This document shows positions 25,342 through 34,395 of a DNA stretch of 64,000 nt, one piece after another. A model generated the notes under the pieces. That model did not search any database and was not told the origin of the DNA. It saw only the letters and a list, made by a program, of their open reading frames with translations. Origin of the DNA: an uncultured Flavobacteriaceae bacterium (GTDB lineage: Bacteria; Bacteroidota; Bacteroidia; Flavobacteriales; Flavobacteriaceae). The position numbers and the translations under genes were made by a program. Location of the stretch: contig CANNCA010000006.1 in assembly GCA_947503005.1 (NCBI GenBank), positions 248,001 to 312,000 of the forward strand, in the 5' to 3' direction. The stretch's first letter is position 1. Each line of letters starts with the position of its first letter.

Positions 25342-26319
25342 CTATTTATATAATACTTTCTTAACAGCTGTAATCACATCTTCGTGGTTCGGCAACCATT
25401 CCGCTAAAAGCACTGGCGAATAGGGCGCGGGCGTATCGGCTGTATTGATTTTCTGAATCGGAGCATCCAAATAGTCAAAAGCATGGGCTTGTACATGAAA
25501 GGTAATCTCGGTGGCTACATTACCAAAAGGCCAAGCCTCTTCTAGTATTACCAATCTGTTGGTTTTCTTCACTGATGTCAAAATCGCCTCATAATCCATT
25601 GGCTTAACCGTACGCAAATCAATAATTTCACAGCTGATACCCTCTTTTTCCAATTCATCGGCAGCCTTATCAGCTTCTTTTATAATTTTTCCAAAGGACA
25701 CGATTGTCACATCCGTTCCGGCTCTTCTGATATCGGCCACGCCGATGGGAATGGTATATTCCCCTTCTGGCACTTCACCTTTATCACCATACATCTGCTC
25801 AGATTCCATAAAAATTACCGGATCGTCATCGCGGATAGCCGATTTTAATAATCCTTTCGCATCTGCCGGATTTGAAGGAACTACAACTTTCAGACCTGGA
25901 CAATTTGCGTACCAGCTCTCAAAAGCCTGGGAGTGGGTTGCGGCCAACTGACCTGCAGAGGCAGTGGGTCCTCTAAAAACAATCGGACATGGAAATTGAC
26001 CACCTGACATCTGACGAATCTTTGCAGCATTGTTAATGATTTGATCAATACCGACCAAAGCAAAATTGAAGGTCATGAATTCAATAATGGGCCTATTACC
26101 TGTCATGGTCGAACCGACACCAATGCCTGCAAAACCTAATTCGGAAATGGGGGTATCGATGACCCTTTTGGCTCCGAATTCATCTAACATTCCTTTGGAC
26201 GCCTTGTAGGCACCGTTGTATTCGGCAACTTCTTCGCCCATCAAATAGACAGATTCATCTCTTCTCATCTCTTCGGACATCGCCTCACAAACGGCCTCAC
26301 GGAATTGTAGTGTCTTCAT
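25342..26319 (-). CDS. pdhB: Pyruvate dehydrogenase E1 component, beta subunit
   Basis: This 325-residue subunit pairs with E1 alpha for thiamine-diphosphate-dependent pyruvate decarboxylation. Seen: MSEEMRRDESVYLMGEEVAEYNGAYKASKGML, DTPISELGFAGIGVG, EFMTFNFALVGIDQIIN, HSQAFESWYANCPGLKVVVPSNPADAKGLL and a C-terminal PFGNVATEI...DTPAPYSPVLLAEWLP. It could serve another 2-oxoacid complex, but the E1 alpha/E2 genes at 48176-50855 are pyruvate type. It is not linked to them: its neighbours are the DUF5686 gene and divergent etfBA, with an 18-bp palindrome in the shared upstream region. Confidence 0.93.
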   Translation of the reverse strand: MKTLQFREAVCEAMSEEMRRDESVYLMGEEVAEYNGAYKASKGMLDEFGAKRVIDTPISELGFAGIGVGSTMTGNRPIIEFMTFNFALVGIDQIINNAAKIRQMSGGQFPCPIVFRGPTASAGQLAATHSQAFESWYANCPGLKVVVPSNPADAKGLLKSAIRDDDPVIFMESEQMYGDKGEVPEGEYTIPIGVADIRRAGTDVTIVSFGKIIKEADKAADELEKEGISCEIIDLRTVKPMDYEAILTSVKKTNRLVILEEAWPFGNVATEITFHVQAHAFDYLDAPIQKINTADTPAPYSPVLLAEWLPNHEDVITAVKKVLYK

Positions 26320-26415
26320 ATATTCAAGTTTACAGTTTGCGTTAAAAACGCATGCAAAAATAGGAAATTATATCTCAAAAATTTCCGACTAAGATTCAAA
26401 AAAGAAAATAAATTT

Positions 26416-26433
26416 TACTATGCATGCATAGTA
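26416..26433. promoter_or_regulatory. 18-bp perfect palindrome between pdhB and etfBA
   Basis: TACTATGCATGCATAGTA is a perfect palindrome, 53 bases before the etfB ATG and 97 bases before the pdhB ATG. Its length and lack of spacer suit a TetR-type or similar dimeric repressor. No regulator gene is adjacent, so the protein that binds it is unknown. Confidence 0.45.
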
Positions 26434-26486
26434 TTTTCAGAAATTAATACTTATCTTAGCGCAGCATTTTTAAAGGCTTTATTATA

Positions 26487-27227
26487 ATGAAAATATTAGT
26501 GTGCATAAGCAATGTTCCCGATACCACTTCCAAGATAAATTTCACGGAAGGCGATACCAAATTTGACACCAACGGGGTGCAATTTGTAATTAATCCTAAC
26601 GATGAATTCGGATTAACTAGAGCCATGTGGTTCAAAGAAAAACAAGGCGCTAGCGTTCATGTAGCTACGGTGGGTAGCCCGTCAACCGAGCCAACTATCA
26701 GAAAAGCCTTGGCTATTGGTGCCGATGAGGCCATTAGGGTTAACGCAGAACCAACCGACGGTTTTTTCGTAGCGCAACAGCTTGCAGAAGTTGTCAAAAA
26801 CGGGGAGTACGACTTGGTTATCGGCGGTAGGGAGTCTATTGATTACAATGGAGGGATGGTGCCCGGTATTCTTGCAGCCCTTTTAGATATGAACTTTGTC
26901 AACACCTGTATTGGCTTAGAGGTTGATGGAAACAATGCAACGGCGATGCGTGAAATCGATGGTGGTAAAGAGAAAATTTCGACTACACTTCCATTGGTTA
27001 TAGGAGGCCAAAAAGGTCTTGTAGAAGAAAGTGATTTAAGAATTCCCAACATGCGCGGTATCATGATGGCAAGAAAAAAGACACTTAATGTAGTGGAACC
27101 CGTTGATGCCAAGAAAGCCACACAAGATACTAAGTTCGAAAAACCAGCAGCAAAAGGAGCTGTTAAATTAGTTGATAATGTTGATGATTTAATTAGCCTT
27201 CTTCATAACGAAGCAAAAGCAATCTAA
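26487..27227 (+). CDS. etfB: Electron transfer flavoprotein, beta subunit
   Basis: This 246-residue AMP-binding subunit forms a heterodimer with EtfA and accepts electrons from acyl-CoA and other dehydrogenases. Seen: MKILVCISNVPDTTSKINF, NPNDEFGLTRAMW, RKALAIGADEAIRV, and the signature VIGGQKGLVEESDLRIPNMRGIMMARKK. It is followed by etfA after 9 bases, clearly one operon. The 18-bp palindrome upstream is a candidate operator. Confidence 0.95.
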   Translation: MKILVCISNVPDTTSKINFTEGDTKFDTNGVQFVINPNDEFGLTRAMWFKEKQGASVHVATVGSPSTEPTIRKALAIGADEAIRVNAEPTDGFFVAQQLAEVVKNGEYDLVIGGRESIDYNGGMVPGILAALLDMNFVNTCIGLEVDGNNATAMREIDGGKEKISTTLPLVIGGQKGLVEESDLRIPNMRGIMMARKKTLNVVEPVDAKKATQDTKFEKPAAKGAVKLVDNVDDLISLLHNEAKAI

Positions 27228-27236
27228 AAAAGAATT

Positions 27237-28205
27237 ATGTCAGTATTAGTATATACAGAATCAGAAAACGGAAAGTTCAAAAAGAACGCTTTTGAAGTAG
27301 CTTCTTATGCCCATGAGGTAGCCCAGCAAATGGGAACTTCTGCAACGGCGATATCGTTCAATGCAGATGAAAATGCGCAGCTCGGTAATTATGGTGTTTC
27401 AAAAGTTTTGAATATTTCAAATGACCAGTTGAAGACTTTTAATGCAAAGGCCTTTGCCAACGCCATTGCTGAAGCAGCGCAAAAAGAAGGTGCGCAAGTC
27501 ATTATACTCAGTAGTAGTGCGGATACGAAATTTTTAGCGCCGCTTCTTGCGGGAAAACTAGGTGCCGGCTATGTTCCGAATGTTGTTGGTGCGCCGGATA
27601 GTACAAGTCCGTTTTCCGTAAAGCGCACTGCCTTCAGTAATAAGGGATTTGCACATACGGAAATCGCAACCGAAATGAAAATTATCGGAGTTTCCAATAA
27701 CTCCTTCGGGGCGCACGAAAACCCCGCCACCGCTTCAGTAGAGGACTTCAATCCGTTGCTAAACGATGGAGATTTCTCAACTAAATCAGTAGACATAGAC
27801 AAAGTAGTAGGCAAGGCAACAATCGCTGATGCCGATATTGTAGTTTCGGGAGGAAGAGGGCTTAAAGGCCCTGAAAACTGGGGCATGATTGAAGAATTGG
27901 CCGATGTACTTGGCGCGGCCACGGCCTGTTCCAAGCCAGTCTCCGATCTTGGCTGGCGACCACATGGTGAACACGTTGGTCAAACAGGCAAGCCTGTTGC
28001 GAGTAATTTGTACATTGCCATAGGAATTTCAGGAGCAATTCAACATCTGGCCGGAGTTAGTTCTTCAAAAGTAAAAGTGGTCATCAATACCGACCCAGAA
28101 GCCCCATTTTTCAAGGCGGCCGACTACGGTATTGTGGGTGATGCTTTCGAAGTTGTACCGCAACTTATCGAAAAATTAAAGGCATTTAAAGCCCAGAACG
28201 CTTAA
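27237..28205 (+). CDS. etfA: Electron transfer flavoprotein, alpha subunit
   Basis: This 322-residue FAD-binding partner of EtfB carries electrons from flavin dehydrogenases to ETF-quinone oxidoreductase. Seen: the C-terminal FAD-binding domain with VSGGRGLKGPENWGMIEELADVLGAA, SKPVSDLGWRPHGEHVGQTGK, LYIAIGISGAIQHLAG and INTDPEAPFFKAADYGIVGD. A strong terminator starts 26 bases past the stop and closes the etfBA operon. Confidence 0.96.
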   Translation: MSVLVYTESENGKFKKNAFEVASYAHEVAQQMGTSATAISFNADENAQLGNYGVSKVLNISNDQLKTFNAKAFANAIAEAAQKEGAQVIILSSSADTKFLAPLLAGKLGAGYVPNVVGAPDSTSPFSVKRTAFSNKGFAHTEIATEMKIIGVSNNSFGAHENPATASVEDFNPLLNDGDFSTKSVDIDKVVGKATIADADIVVSGGRGLKGPENWGMIEELADVLGAATACSKPVSDLGWRPHGEHVGQTGKPVASNLYIAIGISGAIQHLAGVSSSKVKVVINTDPEAPFFKAADYGIVGDAFEVVPQLIEKLKAFKAQNA

Positions 28206-28230
28206 ATTTTGTTAATTTGCCTTCGTAAGG

Positions 28231-28277
28231 GGCTGTTTAAATAAAAGGTCGAACCTCTTATTTAAACAGTCTTTTTT
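28231..28277 (+). terminator. Intrinsic terminator after etfA
   Basis: A 14-bp stem GGCTGTTTAAATAA/TTATTTAAACAGTC, with an inner AGGT/ACCT helix, is followed by six T residues. It isolates etfBA from the following genes. Confidence 0.9.
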
Positions 28278-28290
28278 AGTTCCAAAATCT

Positions 28291-28920
28291 ATGAGTTTAG
28301 TACGTTTGAAAATAAAGGGAATTTCCTATAGCCAAACACAGAATGGCGCCTATGCATTGATTTTAAACGAAGTTGATGGTGACAGAAAACTACCTATCGT
28401 CATCGGTGCCTTCGAAGCACAGTCCATAGCCATTGCCTTGGAAAAGGAAATTAAGCCCCCAAGGCCTTTGACTCACGATCTGTTCAAAAATTTTTCAGAT
28501 CGTTTTGAAATCGTCATTAAACAGGTCATCATACATAAATTGGTTGATGGAGTATTTTATTCCAGTATCATTTGTGAACGTGACAAAATTGAAGAAATAA
28601 TAGATGCTCGAACCAGTGATGCCATTGCTCTTGCCCTACGCTTCAATGCTCCAATTTTTACTTACAAAACTATTTTGGACAAAGCAGGTATTTTTCTTAA
28701 GTTCTCATCGAAAGACAAAGAGAAGGACGAGAACGATGACAGTATCATGGTCGACGAGATTTTGCAGGAAGGTGAGACCGTAGAAATCGAGCAAGGAGCT
28801 TCCGATGGCTACACTGAATTGACCATCGAAGAATTAAATAAGGAGCTCGACAAGGCCGTGGCCAATGAAGATTACGAAAAGGCGGCCAAACTCCGAGATG
28901 AAATCTCCAAACGCAACTAA
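28291..28920 (+). CDS. Bifunctional nuclease (DUF151) with C-terminal UVR motif
   Basis: A 209-residue protein with an N-terminal DUF151/bifunctional nuclease domain (residues ~1-150: KLPIVIGAFEAQSIAIALE, RPLTHDLFKNF, DARTSDAIALALRFNAPIF). An acidic linker leads to a UVR/UvrB-C-interaction motif at the C-terminus (LTIEELNKELDKAVANEDYEKAAKLRDEI). Family members have been reported as nucleases acting on RNA and DNA; the UVR motif is a protein-interaction helix pair. It is followed at 19 bases by the nucleoside transporter, which fits nucleic acid salvage. Function in this organism is inferred. Confidence 0.9.
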   Translation: MSLVRLKIKGISYSQTQNGAYALILNEVDGDRKLPIVIGAFEAQSIAIALEKEIKPPRPLTHDLFKNFSDRFEIVIKQVIIHKLVDGVFYSSIICERDKIEEIIDARTSDAIALALRFNAPIFTYKTILDKAGIFLKFSSKDKEKDENDDSIMVDEILQEGETVEIEQGASDGYTELTIEELNKELDKAVANEDYEKAAKLRDEISKRN

Positions 28921-28939
28921 CTTACTGAACTTAAAGCAT

Positions 28940-30385
28940 ATGAAAGCCAGGTTGTGGATTCTTTTGTTTGCTTTTTTTGTTTGTTTCCCGAGCATTTCGC
29001 AAGAAATTCCAGATACATCAACCATAGCTCAAGTAGTTGATGCAGCTCAGGTGAATACTGCGGAAGTAATTATCCCAAATGAAGGTTTTTCTATCAATAG
29101 CCTTTGGCGCGGTATTTTAGGGATGGCCGCATTAATTTTGATCGCTTTTCTCTTTAGCTCGAATCGTAAGGCCATCAATTGGAAAACAGTTGGTATTGGT
29201 CTATCCATTCAATTACTGATTGCAATAGGAGTACTGAAGGTCCCCTTTATTCAAGCTATTTTTGAAAGTATAGGAAAAGTGTTTGTTAGTATTCTAGACT
29301 TCACTCGTGCAGGAAGTCAATTTCTCTTTGAGGGCCTAGTGGCCGATATGAATACTTTCGGTTACATTTTTGCCTTTCAAGTACTACCTACCATCATATT
29401 CTTCTCCGCATTAACCTCGGTACTTTTTTATCTTGGGATAATTCAAAAAGTTGTAAAAGCCCTTGCCTGGTTGCTATCTAAAGCCTTACAAATTTCTGGT
29501 GCAGAAAGTCTCAGTATTGCTGGTAATATCTTCTTAGGTCAGACCGAAGCGCCACTTTTGATCAAACCCTATCTAGAAAAAATGAACCGCTCTGAAATAC
29601 TATTGGTAATGGTAGGTGGTATGGCAACCGTCGCTGGAGCAGTTCTGGCGGCCTATATTGGTTTTCTAGGCGGTGATGATCCAATTTTACGTTTACAGTT
29701 TGCCAAACATCTTTTGGCGGCTTCGGTTATGGCGGCTCCCGGTGCTATTGTAGTTTCCAAAATGTTGTTTCCACAAACCGAGTCCATCACTACCGATGTA
29801 CAAGTCGCTTCTGAAAAAATCGGAGAGAATTTTCTTGACGCGGTCGCAAATGGCACTACTGAAGGCTTAAAACTAGCTGTCAATGTCGGCGCCATGTTAT
29901 TGGTTTTTGTGGCCTTTATTGCCATGTTCAACGGCATTTTTGGATGGATAGGTGATGCTACAGGTCTCAATTCAATAATTGCAGCCAATAGCATGTACGA
30001 TAAACTTTCTCTGGAAGCCATTCTAGGAACTATATTCGCTCCATTAATGTGGCTCATCGGTGTAGCCAACGAAGACATTATGCTCATGGGTCAACTGTTG
30101 GGAATTAAACTTGCTGCTAGCGAATTTGTAGGTTACATACAATTGGCAGATCTTAAAGATGTTGCAAGTTCCGCTCATTTCACCTATAATAAATCGGTCA
30201 TTATGGCCACCTACATGCTCTGTGGATTTGCGAACTTCGCCTCAATAGGAATTCAAATCGGAGGTATCGGTTCTTTAGCTCCAGGTCAACGAAAAACCCT
30301 TTCTGAATTCGGAATGAAAGCAGTTCTTGGCGGTTCTCTAGCCTCTCTACTTTCAGCTACTATTGCAGGAATGATATTGGGGTAA
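28940..30385 (+). CDS. Concentrative nucleoside transporter (NupC/CNT family)
   Basis: This ~481-residue membrane transporter imports nucleosides with a coupling ion. I take the ATG at 28940 (MKARLWILLFAFFVCFPSIS) rather than an earlier in-frame codon that overlaps the preceding gene. The N-terminus looks like a cleavable signal followed by ~45 polar residues before the first core membrane helix (GILGMAALILIAFLFSSN). Seen: the CNT motif GQTEAPLLIKPYLEKM and the late NEDIMLMGQLLGIKLAASEFVGY. It is 19 bases after the nuclease gene and 90 bases before thyA, so the three make a nucleoside-related string. Confidence 0.93.
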   Translation: MKARLWILLFAFFVCFPSISQEIPDTSTIAQVVDAAQVNTAEVIIPNEGFSINSLWRGILGMAALILIAFLFSSNRKAINWKTVGIGLSIQLLIAIGVLKVPFIQAIFESIGKVFVSILDFTRAGSQFLFEGLVADMNTFGYIFAFQVLPTIIFFSALTSVLFYLGIIQKVVKALAWLLSKALQISGAESLSIAGNIFLGQTEAPLLIKPYLEKMNRSEILLVMVGGMATVAGAVLAAYIGFLGGDDPILRLQFAKHLLAASVMAAPGAIVVSKMLFPQTESITTDVQVASEKIGENFLDAVANGTTEGLKLAVNVGAMLLVFVAFIAMFNGIFGWIGDATGLNSIIAANSMYDKLSLEAILGTIFAPLMWLIGVANEDIMLMGQLLGIKLAASEFVGYIQLADLKDVASSAHFTYNKSVIMATYMLCGFANFASIGIQIGGIGSLAPGQRKTLSEFGMKAVLGGSLASLLSATIAGMILG

Positions 30386-30475
30386 CGGCAGTTAATAACA
30401 TTTGGATAAAATCAGTTCAAAATCTCTAATCAAAAGAACACTTTTTCTACTTTAGCTTTCCGATAAATTTATTTC

Positions 30476-31300
30476 ATGCAGCAATACCACGACCTCCTCA
30501 AACACGTTCTAGAAAACGGCAATCAGAAAGGTGACCGCACAGGCACAGGCACCATGAGTGTTTTTGGGCATCAAATGCGATTTGACCTTAGCGACGGATT
30601 TCCAATGGTTACTACCAAGAAATTGCACCTAAAATCAATTGTATATGAGCTGTTATGGTTTTTAAAGGGCGACACTAATGTTAGCTATCTACAAGAAAAC
30701 GGAGTTCGTATTTGGAACGAATGGGCTGATGAAAACGGAGATTTAGGCCCTGTTTACGGACATCAATGGCGTAATTGGAATAACGATGAAATTGATCAGA
30801 TAAAAGACATAATACATTCCCTGAAAACTAATCCGAACAGCAGAAGAATGTTGGTTTCGGCTTGGAACCCTAGTGTTTTGCCAGATACATCCAAATCATT
30901 TTCTGAAAATGTTGCAAATGGAAAGGCGGCTCTTCCGCCTTGTCATGCGTTTTTTCAATTCTATGTTGCGGACGGCAAATTATCTTGTCAGTTGTATCAA
31001 CGAAGTGCGGATATCTTCTTGGGCGTGCCCTTCAATATTGCTTCTTATGCTTTGTTCACCATGATGATGGCACAAGTCTGTGGTTTTGAGGTGGGCGAAT
31101 TCATTCATACTTTTGGTGATGCTCATATTTATAACAATCATATGGAACAGGTTGAGTTGCAATTAAGTCGTGATTGTAGGCCGCTTCCTAAAATGAAAAT
31201 CAATCCTGAAGTGAAAAATATATTTGACTTCAAATTCGAAGACTTCACTTTGGTAGATTATAATCCGCATCCACATATCAAGGGCATGGTAGCCGTTTAG
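30476..31300 (+). CDS. thyA: Thymidylate synthase
   Basis: This 274-residue enzyme makes dTMP from dUMP using methylenetetrahydrofolate. Seen: [18 protein letters not shown], the catalytic cysteine in [42 protein letters not shown] and a C-terminal [13 protein letters not shown]. Length and motifs are standard for ThyA. The folate partner folA lies 4.6 kb downstream on the same strand, with the egt genes between them. Confidence 0.97.
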   Translation: MQQYHDLLKHVLENGNQKGDRTGTGTMSVFGHQMRFDLSDGFPMVTTKKLHLKSIVYELLWFLKGDTNVSYLQENGVRIWNEWADENGDLGPVYGHQWRNWNNDEIDQIKDIIHSLKTNPNSRRMLVSAWNPSVLPDTSKSFSENVANGKAALPPCHAFFQFYVADGKLSCQLYQRSADIFLGVPFNIASYALFTMMMAQVCGFEVGEFIHTFGDAHIYNNHMEQVELQLSRDCRPLPKMKINPEVKNIFDFKFEDFTLVDYNPHPHIKGMVAV

Positions 31301-31375
31301 GGTTAAGTTAAAACGCTTTTGAGTTAAAATCTTTTTTTCATAATTACGTATCTTTAAAGAAAGAAACACGTTGCT

Positions 31376-32536
31376 ATGATTCTTACCGATTCTCTCCTGG
31401 ATTTCTTTCTGGAGACACGAAAACACACCGAAACCATTTGTGAACCTTTAGAAATTGAAGACTACGTCGTACAGCCTATAGTGGATGTTTCGCCGCCAAA
31501 ATGGCATTTGGGACACACAACTTGGTTCTTTGAAGAGTTTATCTTGAAACCCCATGTAAACAACTATAAAATCTTTGATGCCGATTTTTCTTTTGTATTC
31601 AATAGCTACTATGAAACGGTAGGCAAAAGAGTAGTACGGTCAGACCGGGGAAATCTCTCAAGACCCTCGGTTCAAAAAGTATATGAATATCGAGCACATG
31701 TTACTTCTGCCATTAAAAATTTGTTTGGAAGACATCAAGGAAAAGAGCTTTTTGATTTGCTTGAAATCGGTATACACCATGAAAAACAGCATCAAGAATT
31801 GCTATTGACCGATATCAAGTATATTTTAGGAAACAATCCGTTGCTTCCAAAATACTCGGAGATTTTAGAAGAGCATCCGTCGGAAAAACACCAACAAGAA
31901 TGGATTTCAGTTGATGAAGGTGTTTATGAAATTGGGCATGCTAGTGATGATTTCTGTTATGATAATGAATTGGGCAAACATAAGGTATATCTTCATTCCT
32001 ATGGGATTTCTAACAAACTCGTAACAAATGCGGAATATTTCGAATTTATCGAAGCTGGCGGATACCAAAATTTCAACCTTTGGCACGCCGAAGGTTGGGA
32101 TTGGGTCAACACGAACCAAATCAAAGCTCCTTTATACTGGCATCTTATCGATGATGAATGGCACTACTATTCCCTTGCGGGATTAAAAAAAGTAGATGCC
32201 AATTCACCGGTCACACATATCTCCTATTTTGAAGCATTTGCTTTCACCCAATGGAAAGGTCAAAGATTGCCTACTGAATTCGAATGGGAAGCTGCCCAGC
32301 AGTATTTTCCATGGGGAAAACGTTGGGAATGGACCGAAAGCGCCTACCTGCCATACCCTAACTACCAAAAGGCCGATGGTGCTCTAGGCGAATACAATGG
32401 CAAGTTTATGGTGAACCAGAAAGTACTTCGAGGTGGTTCAGTGGCAACCCCTGAAAAACATACCCGACCAACCTACCGCAATTTCTTTCAAACTAATTTA
32501 AGGTGGCAGTTTACCGGATTAAGGTTGGCCAAATAA
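31376..32536 (+). CDS. egtB: Ergothioneine biosynthesis sulfoxide synthase-like protein
   Basis: This 386-residue non-heme iron enzyme of the EgtB family would add a sulfur donor to trimethylhistidine with O2. Seen: an N-terminal DinB-like domain with the iron ligands H47 (WHLGHTTWFFE) and H135-x3-H139 (HHEKQHQE), then a C-terminal formylglycine-generating-enzyme-like domain from ~residue 180 ending with RGGSVATPEKHTRPTYRNFF and WQFTGLRLA. No egtA (glutamate-cysteine ligase) or egtC gene is adjacent, suggesting direct use of cysteine as in other non-actinobacterial enzymes; that is inference. egtD follows 16 bases later. Confidence 0.92.
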   Translation: MILTDSLLDFFLETRKHTETICEPLEIEDYVVQPIVDVSPPKWHLGHTTWFFEEFILKPHVNNYKIFDADFSFVFNSYYETVGKRVVRSDRGNLSRPSVQKVYEYRAHVTSAIKNLFGRHQGKELFDLLEIGIHHEKQHQELLLTDIKYILGNNPLLPKYSEILEEHPSEKHQQEWISVDEGVYEIGHASDDFCYDNELGKHKVYLHSYGISNKLVTNAEYFEFIEAGGYQNFNLWHAEGWDWVNTNQIKAPLYWHLIDDEWHYYSLAGLKKVDANSPVTHISYFEAFAFTQWKGQRLPTEFEWEAAQQYFPWGKRWEWTESAYLPYPNYQKADGALGEYNGKFMVNQKVLRGGSVATPEKHTRPTYRNFFQTNLRWQFTGLRLAK

Positions 32537-32552
32537 TTACGACATAGTTTTT

Positions 32553-33524
32553 ATGCAAGAACACACCCAGACCATATTCGAGACACAATTCGAAGAAGAC
32601 GTTTATAAGGGCCTGACCGATTTTCCGAAGCACATTTCCTCCAAGTATTTTTATGATGCCAAAGGTGACAAGCTTTTTCAAGATATCATGCACATGCCTG
32701 AATATTATCTGACAGATTGTGAATTCGATATTTTAGAAAACCACAAGGCCGAAATCGCCGAACTTTTCGGAGCGGGAAACTACAAATTCAACCTTATAGA
32801 GTTGGGTGCTGGTGATGGTAAGAAGACAAAAATTCTACTAAAATATTTATCGGAAAACGATTTTGATTTCAAGTACCTGCCCATCGATATCAGTCAAAAT
32901 ATACTCAACGGGCTCGAAAAATCGGTAAATGAAGAACTACCGAAGGTCAAAATCCAAACTATGCAGGGCACCTATTTTGAAACCTTGAAGCGTATTAACA
33001 TGGAAAACGGGGCAAGGCACATAATCCTATTCTTAGGTTCTAATATTGGCAATCTTCTGCATCCGCAGGCCATTGAGTTTTTGAAAAGCGTACAACAATT
33101 GATGCACGAAGGTGACCTGTTCTTCGTGGGTTTCGATATGAAGAAAAATCCGCAAACCATTCTAGATGCCTATAATGACAAATCTGGAATCACAGCCGCT
33201 TTCAACAAAAATGTTTTGACGCGAATCAATAATGAATTAGGCGCCAATTTTAATCTCGACGGTTTTCTACATTGGGAGGTCTACAACCCTGAATCGGGAA
33301 CGGCCAAAAGCTACTTGGTATCTCAAGAAAAACAATCGGTATCATTGGAGAAACTCGGACTAAAAGTGGATTTTGAACCTTGGGAAACCATACATACCGA
33401 AATATCGCAAAAATACGATGACCAAATAGTTAACTGGCTTGCCGAACAAGCCGGATTGGAAATCATAGACCAGTTTAGCGATGAAAAAAAGCTTTATAAG
33501 AATTATGTCTTTGTGAAACAGTAA
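32553..33524 (+). CDS. egtD: L-histidine N(alpha)-methyltransferase
   Basis: This 323-residue SAM-dependent enzyme trimethylates histidine to hercynine, the first step to ergothioneine. Seen: PKHISSKYFYDAKGDKLFQDIMHMPEYYLTDCE at the N-terminus, the SAM-binding LIELGAGDGKKTKILL, LPIDIS, and the family motif ILFLGSNIGNLLHPQA, followed by DLFFVGFDMKKNP. It lies between egtB and the DUF427 gene with short gaps, so all three are probably cotranscribed. It consumes three SAM per hercynine, a link to the SAM-controlled genes at 8-16 kb. Confidence 0.94.
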   Translation: MQEHTQTIFETQFEEDVYKGLTDFPKHISSKYFYDAKGDKLFQDIMHMPEYYLTDCEFDILENHKAEIAELFGAGNYKFNLIELGAGDGKKTKILLKYLSENDFDFKYLPIDISQNILNGLEKSVNEELPKVKIQTMQGTYFETLKRINMENGARHIILFLGSNIGNLLHPQAIEFLKSVQQLMHEGDLFFVGFDMKKNPQTILDAYNDKSGITAAFNKNVLTRINNELGANFNLDGFLHWEVYNPESGTAKSYLVSQEKQSVSLEKLGLKVDFEPWETIHTEISQKYDDQIVNWLAEQAGLEIIDQFSDEKKLYKNYVFVKQ

Positions 33525-33559
33525 ACAAATTTATTATTCTATTCACCTAATTTATAAGA

Positions 33560-33841
33560 ATGAAGGCTATTTGGAACAATACCGTAATCGCTGAAAGCGA
33601 GGATACCCTGATGGTTGAAAACAATCATTATTTTCCAGCAGAAAGTATGAAAAAAGAATTTTTTAAAAGCTCTGATACTCATACCACTTGTCCGTGGAAA
33701 GGAGTTGCTTCCTATTACACTTTGGAAGTTGATGGCAAACAAAATCCGGATGCGGCTTGGTATTACCCTGAAGTCAGTGAATTGGCCAAGGGCATCAAAG
33801 GCAGGATAGCCTTTTGGAAGGGCGTTAGCGTTGAAAAGTAA
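33560..33841 (+). CDS. DUF427 domain protein
   Basis: A 93-residue single-domain protein. Seen: the DUF427 pattern CPWKGVASYYTLEV...AWYYPEV...IKGRIAFWKGV and an N-terminal MKAIWNNTVIAES. No enzymatic function is established for the family. It is 35 bases downstream of egtD and just before a terminator, so it ends the egtB-egtD unit; involvement in thiol or histidine-betaine metabolism is only suggested by position. Confidence 0.88.
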   Translation: MKAIWNNTVIAESEDTLMVENNHYFPAESMKKEFFKSSDTHTTCPWKGVASYYTLEVDGKQNPDAAWYYPEVSELAKGIKGRIAFWKGVSVEK

Positions 33842-33856
33842 ATCAAAGACGTAACA

Positions 33857-33893
33857 AAAAAACCCGAAACAGTTAATCTGCTTCGGGTTTTCT
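33857..33893. terminator. Bidirectional terminator after the egt unit
   Basis: A 10-bp stem AAAACCCGAA/TTCGGGTTTT with A- and T-runs on both sides lies between the plus-strand DUF427 stop and the minus-strand stop at 33912, and can serve both. Confidence 0.85.
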
Positions 33894-33911
33894 AATCAAT
33901 TCTGCTAAATA

Positions 33912-34211
33912 CTATAATTCAAGAACTGCGTTCTCAGATCCAGCATACTCGTTCCACTGGTAACGATCGGCACTATCATCATTAACGTAGTTACCGTCGA
34001 TGATGTACTTGAATTCAAAAGTAGACTCTTTGGGAAGTTCTAAGGTTCCTTTGAAGTTTCCATTTTTCAATTTCTTCAGAGCACTAGCTTTGTTCGCCTT
34101 CCAATTGTTAAAGTCACCCACAACGGCTACTTTTTTTGCATCTTCGGCCGGTACGGTAAAGGTTACTTTACAAACTGGCTTTGTTTTTAAATACTGTTTT
34201 GCAATTGCCAT
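33912..34211 (-). CDS. Isoamylase early-set / glycogen-binding-like domain protein
   Basis: This 99-residue protein is a lone CBM48/AMPK-beta-like immunoglobulin fold. Seen: CKVTFTVPAEDAKKVAVVGDFNNWKA, where the VxGDFNxW motif is the family hallmark, then LELPKESTFEFKYIIDGNYVNDDSADRYQWNEYAG. There is no catalytic domain and no signal peptide, so it is probably a cytoplasmic glycan-binding or regulatory protein; the partner is unknown. It stands alone on the minus strand with an AT-rich upstream gap (34212-34395) that shows nothing else. Confidence 0.88.
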   Translation of the reverse strand: MAIAKQYLKTKPVCKVTFTVPAEDAKKVAVVGDFNNWKANKASALKKLKNGNFKGTLELPKESTFEFKYIIDGNYVNDDSADRYQWNEYAGSENAVLEL

Positions 34212-34395
34212 GATAAAATACTTTTAGATTTATAAATTAATGTTGTTTATTCCTTTTCAAAATGAGGAGCAAAATTACAGCATTAAAATGCTCATTTACA
34301 ATGACTAAAGTCATTTTTATGATTTTCGTAAAATTTTAATAACATTTAACGTCCTTTTAAATAAAAACCACAATATTTTACATGATTAGTAACTG

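Noticed and set aside
31376-32536. egtB-like gene as a second GldJ/FGE paralog
   Set aside because: Both have an FGE-like fold, but this protein has the DinB-like iron-binding half with HxxxH and the WQFTGLRLA ending, and egtD adjoins it.
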